Assembly (NCBI GenBank): GCA_963929865.1
Contig: CAWVKK010000029.1
Location: 1-24,773 of the forward strand
DNA from: JAGZHZ01 sp963929865
Lineage (GTDB): Bacteria; Bacillota; Clostridia; Lachnospirales; Lachnospiraceae
Direction: 5' to 3'
Length of the DNA stretch: 24,773 bases
Part shown: piece after piece, positions 1 through 6,666 of the stretch
Position numbering within the stretch: the first letter of the stretch is position 1
Layout: each line of letters opens with the position of its first letter
Position numbers and translations under genes: made by a program
The notes under the pieces: model-generated
Database searches by the model: none
Seen by the model: only the letters and a program-made list of their open reading frames with translations
What the model was told of the DNA's origin: nothing

Positions 1-76
1 TTTCGAATTTTCAAGGTTGTTTTACTGTTCAGTTATCAAGGTTCTTTTTCTTTGCTGTCTCATCAACAGCTTTTAT
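1..76 (-). other. Probable rRNA operon leader (5' part of an rrn transcript leaving the window)
   Basis: Read on the minus strand, this stretch follows two tandem consensus promoters and carries two ACCTTGA-containing segments, the first continuing as TAACTGAACAG. This resembles the boxA-type antitermination sequences found just upstream of 16S genes in Firmicutes. A short inverted repeat (GCTGT at 54-58, ACAGC at 66-70) opens the leader. The 16S gene itself is not in the window, so the rRNA assignment is inferred from promoter strength, leader sequence and position near the origin. No protein gene is supported here. Confidence 0.6.
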
Positions 77-105
77 ATTTTATCACACTGTTTTGTGTTT
101 GTCAA
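77..105 (-). promoter_or_regulatory. Consensus sigma-A promoter, proximal (rrn P2-like)
   Basis: On the minus strand, TTGACA (100-105) and TAAAAT (77-82) are separated by exactly 17 bp. An A-rich tract lies directly upstream of the -35 (106-127), as expected of an UP element. It is the nearer of two promoters pointing out of the left edge. Confidence 0.75.
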
Positions 106-162
106 GAACTTTTTTATTTTCTTTTTTTTAGTTCTCTCTTGCTCTTTTTCAGCAACTTCTGT

Positions 163-191
163 ATTATATCATGTTCATCATCTGCTGTCAA
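163..191 (-). promoter_or_regulatory. Consensus sigma-A promoter, distal (rrn P1-like)
   Basis: On the minus strand, TTGACA (186-191) and TATAAT (163-168) form a perfect match to both hexamers with a 17-bp spacer. The A-rich block upstream of the -35, ending in AAGTTC, is repeated almost exactly at the proximal promoter 86 bp further on, so the two look like a duplicated promoter module. Tandem strong promoters with A-tracts are typical of rRNA operons. Confidence 0.8.
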
Positions 192-220
192 GAACTTTTT
201 TTATTTCTTTTTGGAATAAG

Positions 221-309
221 CGGAGAAAGAGGGATTTGAACCCTCGCGCCGCGTTAAACGACCTACACCCTTAGCAGGGGCGCCTCTTCAGCCTCTTGAG
301 TATTTCTCC
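221..309 (-). tRNA. tRNA-Ser (anticodon GCT)
   Basis: The minus strand folds as a class II tRNA. The acceptor stem pairs GGAGAAA (303-309) with TTTCTCC (222-228), the discriminator G is at 221, and the T-arm contains GGTTCAAATCCC (231-242). The anticodon loop CTGCTAA places anticodon GCT at 273-275, which reads AGC/AGU serine codons. A long variable arm typical of tRNA-Ser lies between the anticodon and T arms. The total is 89 nt. The 3' CCA is not encoded (the genome continues CTTA), so it must be added after transcription. A consensus promoter lies about 50 bp upstream, and no terminator hairpin separates the gene from the downstream rrn-type promoters. Confidence 0.93.
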
Positions 310-359
310 TGATTTCTTTTTCCATTATTTAGATTTAACACTTTCGCAGTGCATAAGCA

Positions 360-388
360 ATTATACAAGAATATATTTTATTTGTCAA
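360..388 (-). promoter_or_regulatory. Consensus promoter of tRNA-Ser
   Basis: On the minus strand, TTGACA (383-388) and TATAAT (360-365) have a 17-bp spacer and match the sigma-A consensus perfectly. Transcription would start near 353, giving a leader of about 44 nt ahead of the mature tRNA 5' end at 309. The promoter begins only about 10 bp beyond the plsC stop codon. Confidence 0.85.
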
Positions 389-397
389 CCTCTTTTT

Positions 398-1105
398 TCA
401 TATTTTTTCGATTGTTTCTTCAATTCTCTCTTTTACCATCTGAGCGATCTGTGTCGATTTTAAATTCTGGTAATCCTCGTAACAAATAGGAGGCAGATAC
501 GATATCCGCACCGTCACCGGCGCGATGGAATTCGTGTCAAACGCCTGATAAGAATCGGCAACTGCAACAGGCACAATCGGACATTTTGCCTTCATGGCGG
601 CTTTAAAGCTTCCGCCTTTAAATTCCAGCAGATGATTTCCGTTTCTCGATCTCGTTCCCTCAGCGAAAATCAGATAGTTTCTGCCTTCCTTTACCTCCTT
701 TGTGACCTCTGCCATCACTTTCATCCCGTCGCGGATATCAGAGCGGTCCAGCGCTTTTGCTCTCATAATCTGAAAGATCTGTTTTAGAAACGGCGTGTTT
801 TCCACTTCTTTTTTCATGACCACGCTAAACGGCTTCGGCGAGCTCTCGATAAAGGCAAGGACGTCAAAAAGTCCCTGATGATTCGGATAAAAAATAAATC
901 CATTCTCCTTGGGTATGTTTTCCAGACCGGTCGCCTCAATCCTGACCCGCCCGCCGCGGTTGGCGTGAATCGTAATCTTTTTCAGAAGCCGATATCCTTT
1001 TTCCTCCGGATATGTCCCTGATTTTTTGGCGTAATGGCACAGCTGCCACCACCAGTACGGCACAAAGGGCAGGTTGTAAAGTACCATCAAAATAATTCTT
1101 TTCAT
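398..1105 (-). CDS. plsC: 1-acyl-sn-glycerol-3-phosphate acyltransferase (PlsC family)
   Basis: This 235-residue protein transfers an acyl chain to lysophosphatidic acid, giving phosphatidic acid for membrane phospholipids at the inner face of the cytoplasmic membrane. It shows the acyltransferase motifs in order: NHQGLFD (H76 and D81, the HX4D catalytic block), a block II-like ALDRSD near 118-123, FAEGTRSRNG (EGTRS at 149-153) that binds the phosphate, and the VPVAV block IV near 178-182. The N-terminus (about 4-23) is hydrophobic and Trp-rich, consistent with membrane attachment. The ATG at 1105 is preceded by GGAG. It is the last protein gene before tRNA-Ser and follows the fumarase beta gene by 37 bp, so it may share that transcript. 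Substrate choice cannot be read from the sequence. Confidence 0.88.
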   Translation of the reverse strand: MKRIILMVLYNLPFVPYWWWQLCHYAKKSGTYPEEKGYRLLKKITIHANRGGRVRIEATGLENIPKENGFIFYPNHQGLFDVLAFIESSPKPFSVVMKKEVENTPFLKQIFQIMRAKALDRSDIRDGMKVMAEVTKEVKEGRNYLIFAEGTRSRNGNHLLEFKGGSFKAAMKAKCPIVPVAVADSYQAFDTNSIAPVTVRISYLPPICYEDYQNLKSTQIAQMVKERIEETIEKI

Positions 1106-1142
1106 AACACTTCTCCGCTGTCAAATTTTTTCTTTCTCTTCC

Positions 1143-1697
1143 CTATTTCTCCCGTCTGTACTGCCATACGGCAGTCTCATACAGATTGTTTCCGTGCGCG
1201 TCTGCCACCACGATCACAGGGAAATTCTCTATCTCCAGTTTTCTGACTGCCTCCGTGCCCAGCTCTTCGTACGCGACCACTTCCGCCTTTTTTATTCTCT
1301 GTGACAGCAGCGCTCCTGCCCCTCCGACAGCCGCAAAATAGACGGCTCCGTTTCTTTTGACCGCCTCAAGAACCTCTCTTGATCTCTTTCCCTTTCCGAT
1401 CATTCCGATCATTCCCATGTCCAGAAGTCTCGGCGTGTACTTGTCCATTCTGCTCGCTGTCGTCGGACCTGCCGACCCGATCGGTCGTCCCTCTCTTGCC
1501 GGCGAAGGTCCCATGTAGTAAATCACATTATTTTTCACGGGGATCGGAAGCTCCTCGCCTCTCTCCAGCGCCTCCTCCATTTTTTTGTGAGCTGCGTCTC
1601 TCGCGGTGTAGAGCGTTCCCGTAAGATAGACATAGTCTCCGCTGTGTAAGCTTTTGGCGTCTTCCCGTGACATTGGTAGTGTAATATGGCGCTCCAT
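1143..1697 (-). CDS. Class I (Fe-S) fumarate hydratase, beta subunit
   Basis: This 184-residue protein corresponds to the C-terminal half of FumA-type hydro-lyases, split into its own gene as in many anaerobes. With the alpha subunit encoded just upstream it would interconvert fumarate and L-malate. Visible family motifs include GDYVYLTGTLYTARDAAH (20-37), GPSPAREGRPIGSAGPTTAS (63-82) and DMGMIGMIGKGKRS (93-106), followed by FAAVGGAGALL (121-131) and VVADAHGNNLY (163-173). The ATG is preceded by a full AGGAGG. The gap to the alpha gene is 21 bp, which points to co-transcription and a stoichiometric complex. L-tartrate dehydratase (TtdB) belongs to the same family and cannot be excluded from sequence alone; fumarase is favoured on general prevalence. 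Confidence 0.85.
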   Translation of the reverse strand: MERHITLPMSREDAKSLHSGDYVYLTGTLYTARDAAHKKMEEALERGEELPIPVKNNVIYYMGPSPAREGRPIGSAGPTTASRMDKYTPRLLDMGMIGMIGKGKRSREVLEAVKRNGAVYFAAVGGAGALLSQRIKKAEVVAYEELGTEAVRKLEIENFPVIVVADAHGNNLYETAVWQYRREK

Positions 1698-1718
1698 GAT
1701 TTTTCCTCCTGATCTTGC

Positions 1719-2564
1719 TTATATTGTCCGCACACTGTGTCTGTTGACGTGGCAGCACATATTGACCGCTACCGGCAGCCCCGCAATATGCGTCGGATAC
1801 GTGTTGATGTTGACGGCGAGTGCTGTGACCGTTCCCCCAAGTCCTCCCGGTCCTATGCCAAGGCGGTTGATCTTTTCGAGCATCTCTTCCTCCAGCTCTC
1901 TCACATAGGGGATCTCAGATCTGTGATTGACGCTTCTTGTCAGCGCCTTCTTTGCCATCAGGGCGCATTTTTCAAACGTTCCTCCGATCCCGACTCCCAC
2001 GACCAGAGGAGGACATGCGTTTGGACCCGCCTCGCTGACTGCGCTCAGAATCGCCTTTTTGACTCCCTCTATGCCGTCGGCCGGTTTGAGCATAAAGATC
2101 CTGCTCATGTTCTCGCTGCCAAAGCCTTTTGGCGCTACTGTAATTTTCACCCGGTCTCCCGGGACAATGTCGCAGTAGAGAACAGCCGGCGTATTGTCTT
2201 TTGTGTTTTCGCGGATCAGAGGGTCCTTCACGACCGACTTTCTCAGAAAGCCCTCTGTGTATCCCAGGCGGACTCCTTCATTGACCGCCTCCTCGACGCT
2301 TCCCCCTTCAAAGTGAACGTCCTGTCCTATCTCCAAAAAGACAACCGCCATCCCGGTGTCCTGACAGATCGGAATCATCTCATCGCCCGCAATGTCTAAG
2401 TTTTCCTGAAGCTGGCACAGGATCTGCCGTCCGAGCGGCGACTCTTCCTTTTTGACCGCCTTCTCCAGCGCCTCTCTCATGTCAGGCGTCAGAAAATGGA
2501 CGGCTTCTATGCACATTTCTCTGATATTTGCTGTCAATTCCTTTACATCAACTGTTCGGATCAA
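1719..2564 (-). CDS. Class I (Fe-S) fumarate hydratase, alpha subunit (TTG start)
   Basis: This is the catalytic half of a two-gene oxygen-sensitive fumarase, 281 residues from the chosen start. Candidate ligands of the [4Fe-4S] cluster are C67 in PICQDTGMAVVF, C184 in PNACPPLVVGVGIGG, and C270 or C271 in VNMCCHVNRH. GPGGLGG (238-244) is also typical. A longer ATG frame reaches 2672, but its first 36 residues resemble no family member. The TTG at 2562-2564 has GGAGG seven bases upstream and yields LIRTVDVKEL, the usual N-terminus, so TTG is the likely initiator. The beta gene follows after 21 bp. A 15-bp palindrome just upstream of the ribosome binding site may be an operator. Tartrate dehydratase alpha is the main alternative. 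Confidence 0.87.
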   Translation of the reverse strand: MIRTVDVKELTANIREMCIEAVHFLTPDMREALEKAVKKEESPLGRQILCQLQENLDIAGDEMIPICQDTGMAVVFLEIGQDVHFEGGSVEEAVNEGVRLGYTEGFLRKSVVKDPLIRENTKDNTPAVLYCDIVPGDRVKITVAPKGFGSENMSRIFMLKPADGIEGVKKAILSAVSEAGPNACPPLVVGVGIGGTFEKCALMAKKALTRSVNHRSEIPYVRELEEEMLEKINRLGIGPGGLGGTVTALAVNINTYPTHIAGLPVAVNMCCHVNRHSVRTI

Positions 2565-2580
2565 TTGTTTTCCTCCATTC

Positions 2581-2595
2581 TTTTGTCGGACAAAA
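2581..2595. promoter_or_regulatory. Operator-like palindrome upstream of the fumarase genes
   Basis: TTTTGTC-G-GACAAAA is a perfect 7-bp inverted repeat around one central base. It lies about 17 bp ahead of the fumarase alpha TTG start, directly upstream of the GGAGG. Its geometry is that of a dimeric repressor site rather than a terminator, since there is no usable loop and no T-run. I do not recognise the cognate regulator, and no clear -35/-10 pair was found nearby. Confidence 0.35.
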
Positions 2596-2652
2596 CAAGC
2601 AGCTGTACTGCCTGTGCCTGATTGCCCCAAAAGCAGCAAACTGCCTGTTTTG
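2591..2652. repeat. Inverted repeat in the subtilase-fumarase gap
   Basis: The arms are CAAAACAAGCAG (2591-2602) and CTGCCTGTTTTG (2641-2652). They pair at 11 of 12 positions, and the remaining one can be a G-U pair in RNA, with about 38 nt between the arms. The repeat lies in the 170-bp space between the subtilase stop and the fumarase start. There is no poly-T tail, so a simple terminator is not supported. It could be a leader fold or an untidy terminator for the subtilase transcript. Confidence 0.35.
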
Positions 2653-2734
2653 TTCTCTCCTCTTTCTGTCAAATTTTAGCAGGACTGTCCCGCGCACCCG
2701 CGCCGCGTTCTCCGCCGGCGGATTTTGTGCCGGG

Positions 2735-5700
2735 TCAGTTCAGGTACGTCCTGATAATCCAGCCGCTGCGGTCCTTTGTCGATTCAATCTGGGACATCAC
2801 GATTCTCCACTGATATTCCGCTCCAGTGTATCCCTGGGCTTTCAGCGCCGCTTTTTCATCGCGCTGCGAAATCCATCTGTAGTAAGAAGCTTCATACACG
2901 AGATATCTTGCAGCTCCAATCTCCTCTTCCACTGCACGGTTCAAGGTTTCGATCTCTTCCTCCCACAGCCTCATCTCCTCCTGCGCTTCTGCCAAAAGCT
3001 CTGCAGGATCGTCGCTCTGATACTGGAACTGCTCTTCGCACTGCCTGAGCAGACGCTCATAGTGTTCCATATATGTTTCGCTCTGCATACCCTGAGCCGT
3101 AATCTGCCTTACCGGGGAGAAGTCGCTGTAGACGGACCGCTGATCTGCATAACAGTACGCACGCAGCCGGTAATAATATGTTCTTCCCGTCTGTGCCGCC
3201 GTGTCCGTCCAGGACACAGTCTGACCGTCCGTGACCGTCGCCGCCTTTGTAAATCCAGACGAAGAGGACATACTGCGCTCAATCTCATATCCCGCAGCTC
3301 CCGTCACCGGAGTCCACACAATTTTAATCCCGTTTGCGGAATTTCCGATCGCCGTGATCACAGGGATACCCAGATCAGCCTGTCCGATTACGCCGGGCTT
3401 CTGGTAATCGCTTGCCCTTAGCGTTCCGTCATAAGAACACGTAGCCCGCACGGTATAATAATACTGAACTCCGGTCTGCGCCGTTGTGTCGATCAGGGAA
3501 GAAGACTGCTGTTTCGTGATTCTTCCGATCAGCTTCCAGATCTCTTCATCCGTCTCTCTGCGGTACACACGGTATCCCATCGCGTTTTTGACCGGCTCCC
3601 ATGTAATCCGGATCTCCGTGCCCGAAACGCTCTCAGCGCTTTTCACAAGAGGCGTGTCCAGCCCTGTGATCACGCTCAGCCCCGTCGTGTCATACGCTCC
3701 AAGCTTGATCTCCGTGCCGGAATTGCGGTAGCCGCGCACCGTGTAATAGTACAGAGTTCCCGGCTCCACGCTGTTGTCCAGATACGAAGTCACACTGCTT
3801 CCGGCAATCGTCTTTAAACGAACCCAGCCTCCGCCTGGGACTCTGCGGTACACACGGTATCCCTGTGCTCCTTCCACGCTGTGCCATCTGACCTCCACCT
3901 GGGAGGCGCCGATTGACGTCACTTTTTCCAGGGTTGTCTTCTCGACATGTTGAATCATCCCGATGACTCCCGGCGTCTGGCAGTCGCTTGCTTTGAGCTG
4001 CCCGTCATATGAGCAGGTTGCTTTCACCGTATAGTAATACTGGATTCCCTCCTGCGCTGTTGTATCGACATAGGAGGAAGACTCCTGCCTTGTGATTCTG
4101 CCGACCATCGTCCAGGCCGCTGAAGGCGTCGTCCTGCGGTAAATCCGGTATCCCATCGCATTTTCTACAGGCTTCCAGCTCACTTTGATTCCCTGCGCGT
4201 CTTCGAGCGCGCTGATTACCTCCGGCGCCTCAAGACCTGTGATGATGCTTAGCCCAGCCGTGTCGTACTCTCCCAGCTTCACCTCTGTGTCAAAATTTTT
4301 GTAGGCGCGCACTGTATAATAATACTTCTTTCCAGGCTCCACGCTGCTGTCCGTGTACGATGCGGCAGCGCCGCCGGAGATCGTCGCGATTTTGATCCAT
4401 CCTCCGCCCGGCGTCTTCCGGTAGACGCGGTATCCGTCCGCGCTGCTTACCGGGTTCCAGGTAAGTTCAACCTCAGATGATCCCACTGCCGTGACTGTCC
4501 CAAGCGTTACTTTTCCTACAGGCACCTCGGGAATTGCCAGAGACATCTTTAAGATGCCGTTTCCGTAAATCTCATCCCATCCGGGGCTTCCCAGATCCTC
4601 ACAGTACCGTTTTACCAGCTCCTGTATTTTCACAGGACCTGCCGTCGGATAGCGCAGGCGGTACATGGCTGCCGCTGCCGAGACGTGCGGCGCCGCCATG
4701 GAAGTGCCGCTCATCCAGACATACGACGTCGCCCCCGTAATTCCGCAGCTTAAAATATAGTCTCCGGGCGCTGTCACATCAATGCTGTGTCCATAGTTTG
4801 TAAACCAGGTCTGCTGGATCTGCTGATCGACCGCTGAGACCGTGATGCCGTCTGTCATGTGTCCCGGGCAGCTGATATCGACATTTGCCGACTCGTTTCC
4901 TGCCGCCACGACCACGACGGCTCCCTTTTCGATCGCGTACTTGACCGCGTCGTCCTTATACTCAGAGTGTCCTCCTCCGATGCTGACGTTGATCACTCTC
5001 GCCCCGTGATCTGCCGCGTACCGGATGCCGTTGCCCACATTCAGGTGGCTGCCGTACCCGTCGTCGGCCAGCACGCGGACAGCCAGAATCTGCGTCTTCA
5101 GTCCCGACATACAGTCCACGATAGTTCCCGCCACATGGGTTCCGTGTCCGTGTCCGTCGTTGAAAGGATTCATATCGTTGTCCACGTAATCATATCCTGC
5201 TATCGTGCAGCCTGCCAGCATGACGTGACCGTTCCACACTCCCGAGTCCACAACCGCGATTTCGATACCCGTATCGCTTCCGATCAGCTTTAAATATTCC
5301 GCATACTCGTCCGCTTTAATCACTTCCACTCCCCAGGAATTGTAGGAAGATGCACTGCTTCCGGAGAGCGCCGCGGTTTCCGGCTCCTGCGCCTCTATCT
5401 CTTCCGAAACGCTGATCTCTCCGACACAGTCATATCCGTCCGGCTCAACGTATTCCACCTGAGGATGGCGCTGCAGCTGCTTGAGACATGCTTCTGTCTC
5501 CTGCTTCGTCTCAAACTGCATCACATAATAGCCGGACGGTCCTTCAATTATGGTCCGGGCTCCATATTCTTCCAGATTCAGCCTTTCTCCTTTTGATTTT
5601 ACAATAAGCCTTCTTGAGGCGTATGTACTCGTGTCACGGTCGCCATTGCTCTGCACGGCGCTCCCATTGTCTTTAATGATCTCCGCCACCGCGCTTGAAA

Positions 5701-5827
5701 ACGCTTCAAAGCTGTCTGTGTGCAGCATTCTCGTCTGCTGTGCCGCCAACGGCCGCAGCGAAAAAACTCCCGCCAGAAAAAAAGCGGCTGTTATCACTCG
5801 GATCAGCGTCTTTTTTGTCTGTTCCAT
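2735..5827 (-). CDS. Secreted subtilisin-like serine protease with five FN3 domains and an LprI-like C-terminus
   Basis: This 1030-residue S8 peptidase is predicted to be exported and to cleave extracellular proteins or peptides. Residues 1-29 form a signal peptide. Residues about 73-133 look like an I9-type propeptide (RLIVK through VEYVEPDGYD). The catalytic domain (about 165-430) has an intact triad: D194 in AVVDSGV, H231 in GHGHGTHVAGT and S376 in SGTSMAAPHVSAA, with N311 in AAGNES for the oxyanion hole. Five fibronectin type III modules follow (about 439-530, 533-623, 630-720, 725-815, 820-912), with repeated GYRVYR and YYYTVRA motifs. The last 115 residues are Glu-rich and helical, with a W/RD pattern reminiscent of LprI (DUF1311). 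There is no LPXTG anchor, so it is probably secreted freely or held through FN3 contacts. The ATG is preceded by AGGGG. No close paralogue or dedicated operon partner is visible. Confidence 0.9.
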   Translation of the reverse strand: MEQTKKTLIRVITAAFFLAGVFSLRPLAAQQTRMLHTDSFEAFSSAVAEIIKDNGSAVQSNGDRDTSTYASRRLIVKSKGERLNLEEYGARTIIEGPSGYYVMQFETKQETEACLKQLQRHPQVEYVEPDGYDCVGEISVSEEIEAQEPETAALSGSSASSYNSWGVEVIKADEYAEYLKLIGSDTGIEIAVVDSGVWNGHVMLAGCTIAGYDYVDNDMNPFNDGHGHGTHVAGTIVDCMSGLKTQILAVRVLADDGYGSHLNVGNGIRYAADHGARVINVSIGGGHSEYKDDAVKYAIEKGAVVVVAAGNESANVDISCPGHMTDGITVSAVDQQIQQTWFTNYGHSIDVTAPGDYILSCGITGATSYVWMSGTSMAAPHVSAAAAMYRLRYPTAGPVKIQELVKRYCEDLGSPGWDEIYGNGILKMSLAIPEVPVGKVTLGTVTAVGSSEVELTWNPVSSADGYRVYRKTPGGGWIKIATISGGAAASYTDSSVEPGKKYYYTVRAYKNFDTEVKLGEYDTAGLSIITGLEAPEVISALEDAQGIKVSWKPVENAMGYRIYRRTTPSAAWTMVGRITRQESSSYVDTTAQEGIQYYYTVKATCSYDGQLKASDCQTPGVIGMIQHVEKTTLEKVTSIGASQVEVRWHSVEGAQGYRVYRRVPGGGWVRLKTIAGSSVTSYLDNSVEPGTLYYYTVRGYRNSGTEIKLGAYDTTGLSVITGLDTPLVKSAESVSGTEIRITWEPVKNAMGYRVYRRETDEEIWKLIGRITKQQSSSLIDTTAQTGVQYYYTVRATCSYDGTLRASDYQKPGVIGQADLGIPVITAIGNSANGIKIVWTPVTGAAGYEIERSMSSSSGFTKAATVTDGQTVSWTDTAAQTGRTYYYRLRAYCYADQRSVYSDFSPVRQITAQGMQSETYMEHYERLLRQCEEQFQYQSDDPAELLAEAQEEMRLWEEEIETLNRAVEEEIGAARYLVYEASYYRWISQRDEKAALKAQGYTGAEYQWRIVMSQIESTKDRSGWIIRTYLN
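3383..3940 (-). repeat. Second copy of a duplicated two-FN3 module
   Basis: Residues 630-815 of the subtilase repeat residues 439-623 in the same order, with the same linkers (GLSVITGLDTP and KPGVIG against GLSIITGLEAP and TPGVIG). Odd FN3 domains resemble odd ones and even resemble even ones, so the unit of duplication was a pair of domains. The one-residue length difference and many silent differences show the event is not very recent. Confidence 0.75.
3959..4513 (-). repeat. First copy of a duplicated two-FN3 module
   Basis: This copy encodes residues 439-623 of the subtilase. It shares the order of motifs GYRVYRKTPGGGW, YYYTVRAYKN, GYRIYRRT and YYYTVKATCSYDG with the following copy (GYRVYRRVPGGGW, YYYTVRGYRN, GYRVYRRE, YYYTVRATCSYDG). 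Confidence 0.75.
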
Positions 5828-5910
5828 TTTTGATTCCCCTGTTCTGTGCGGATACGCCTGCGCGCGTATTTGCCGGTTTGAAAAAATATGCGCGGTCAGC
5901 TCTCCTTTTT

Positions 5911-6666
5911 CTAAATCCTTCTCAGAATCTCCTCTTTCAGATTCTGCATTTTGTCCTCGTACCGTTTTACGATATATTCATTTGCCTCATGCTCCTGCGT
6001 ATCGTCAAGGGGCAGCAGCTCCACGCTCCCATACTTGCGCTCCAGCGCTTTTTTCAGGATATAGTCGCACAGATCCGGATTTTTCGGCAGCACCGGTCCG
6101 TGCAGGTATGTCCCGATCACATTTCTGTAGATCACGCCCTCATATCCCGACTTCCCGTCGTTGCCTTTTCCGTAGATGACTTTTCCCAGAGGTCTGTTGT
6201 TCTTTATGTATGTCCTGCCCCCGTGATTTTCAAATCCCACAATCGGCCGCTCAAACAATTCGCTTTTTATGATAATGTTCCGGATCAGCCGCCCTTTCTT
6301 CTGGACCGTGTCCAGATCCACGAGACCAAGTCCGTCAATTCTTCCATCCTTCGTCTCGTAAAAATTTCCCAAAAGCTGATATCCGCCGCAGATTGCGAGA
6401 ACGACGCCGTCGCTCTCCACAAATTTTTTAAAATCGTCCCGTATTTCCCTCAGCCGTCTGCACACCAGCATCTGCTCCCGGTCTGAGCCTCCGCCGAGCA
6501 GCACAATGTCCAGCTTTTCAAAGTCGATCGCGTCTTCCAGACGGTAGGAAATCGTCTCTGCCTCAATCCCTCTCCATTCACACCGTTTTTTCATGCACTG
6601 TATATTTCCTCTGTCCCCGTAAAGGTTCAGAAGATCCGGATATAAATGCCCAATTGTCAGCTTCAT
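5911..6666 (-). CDS. gatD: Lipid II isoglutaminyl synthase, glutamine amidotransferase subunit GatD
   Basis: GatD supplies ammonia from glutamine to MurT, and together they amidate the D-glutamate of lipid II to D-isoglutamine at the cytoplasmic face of the membrane. The 251-residue protein is a cobyric-acid-synthase-like class I amidotransferase: GHLYPDLLNLYGDRGN at the N-terminus, LLGGGSDREQ (56-65), the nucleophile C93 in LAICGGYQLLG and the catalytic H189 in IGTYLHGPVLPKNP. R129 in RLIRN is near the position that binds glutamine in the staphylococcal enzyme. Its ATG overlaps the murT stop codon as ATGA, which predicts translational coupling and equal synthesis. The length is normal for the family. 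A cobyric acid synthase role is unlikely because of the MurT neighbour. Confidence 0.93.
   Translation of the reverse strand: MKLTIGHLYPDLLNLYGDRGNIQCMKKRCEWRGIEAETISYRLEDAIDFEKLDIVLLGGGSDREQMLVCRRLREIRDDFKKFVESDGVVLAICGGYQLLGNFYETKDGRIDGLGLVDLDTVQKKGRLIRNIIIKSELFERPIVGFENHGGRTYIKNNRPLGKVIYGKGNDGKSGYEGVIYRNVIGTYLHGPVLPKNPDLCDYILKKALERKYGSVELLPLDDTQEHEANEYIVKRYEDKMQNLKEEILRRI

Noticed and set aside
17..274. Plus-strand frame of 85 codons at the left edge
   Set aside because: It runs antisense through the promoters and tRNA-Ser and is Phe/Leu-rich from T-tracts.
2667..2672. TTGACA on the minus strand as a fumarase promoter
   Set aside because: No -10 hexamer lies at 16-18 bp downstream.
2528..3421. 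Long plus-strand frame opposite the subtilase
   Set aside because: It is a shadow of the subtilase and fumarase genes, with no ribosome binding site and no recognisable domain; other long antisense frames (for example 1737-2399, 5695-6486, 9030-9611, 11593-12189) were rejected on the same grounds.
5852..5869. Hairpin ATACGC/GCGTAT between gatD and the subtilase as a terminator
   Set aside because: It has only six base pairs and no T-run follows on either strand.
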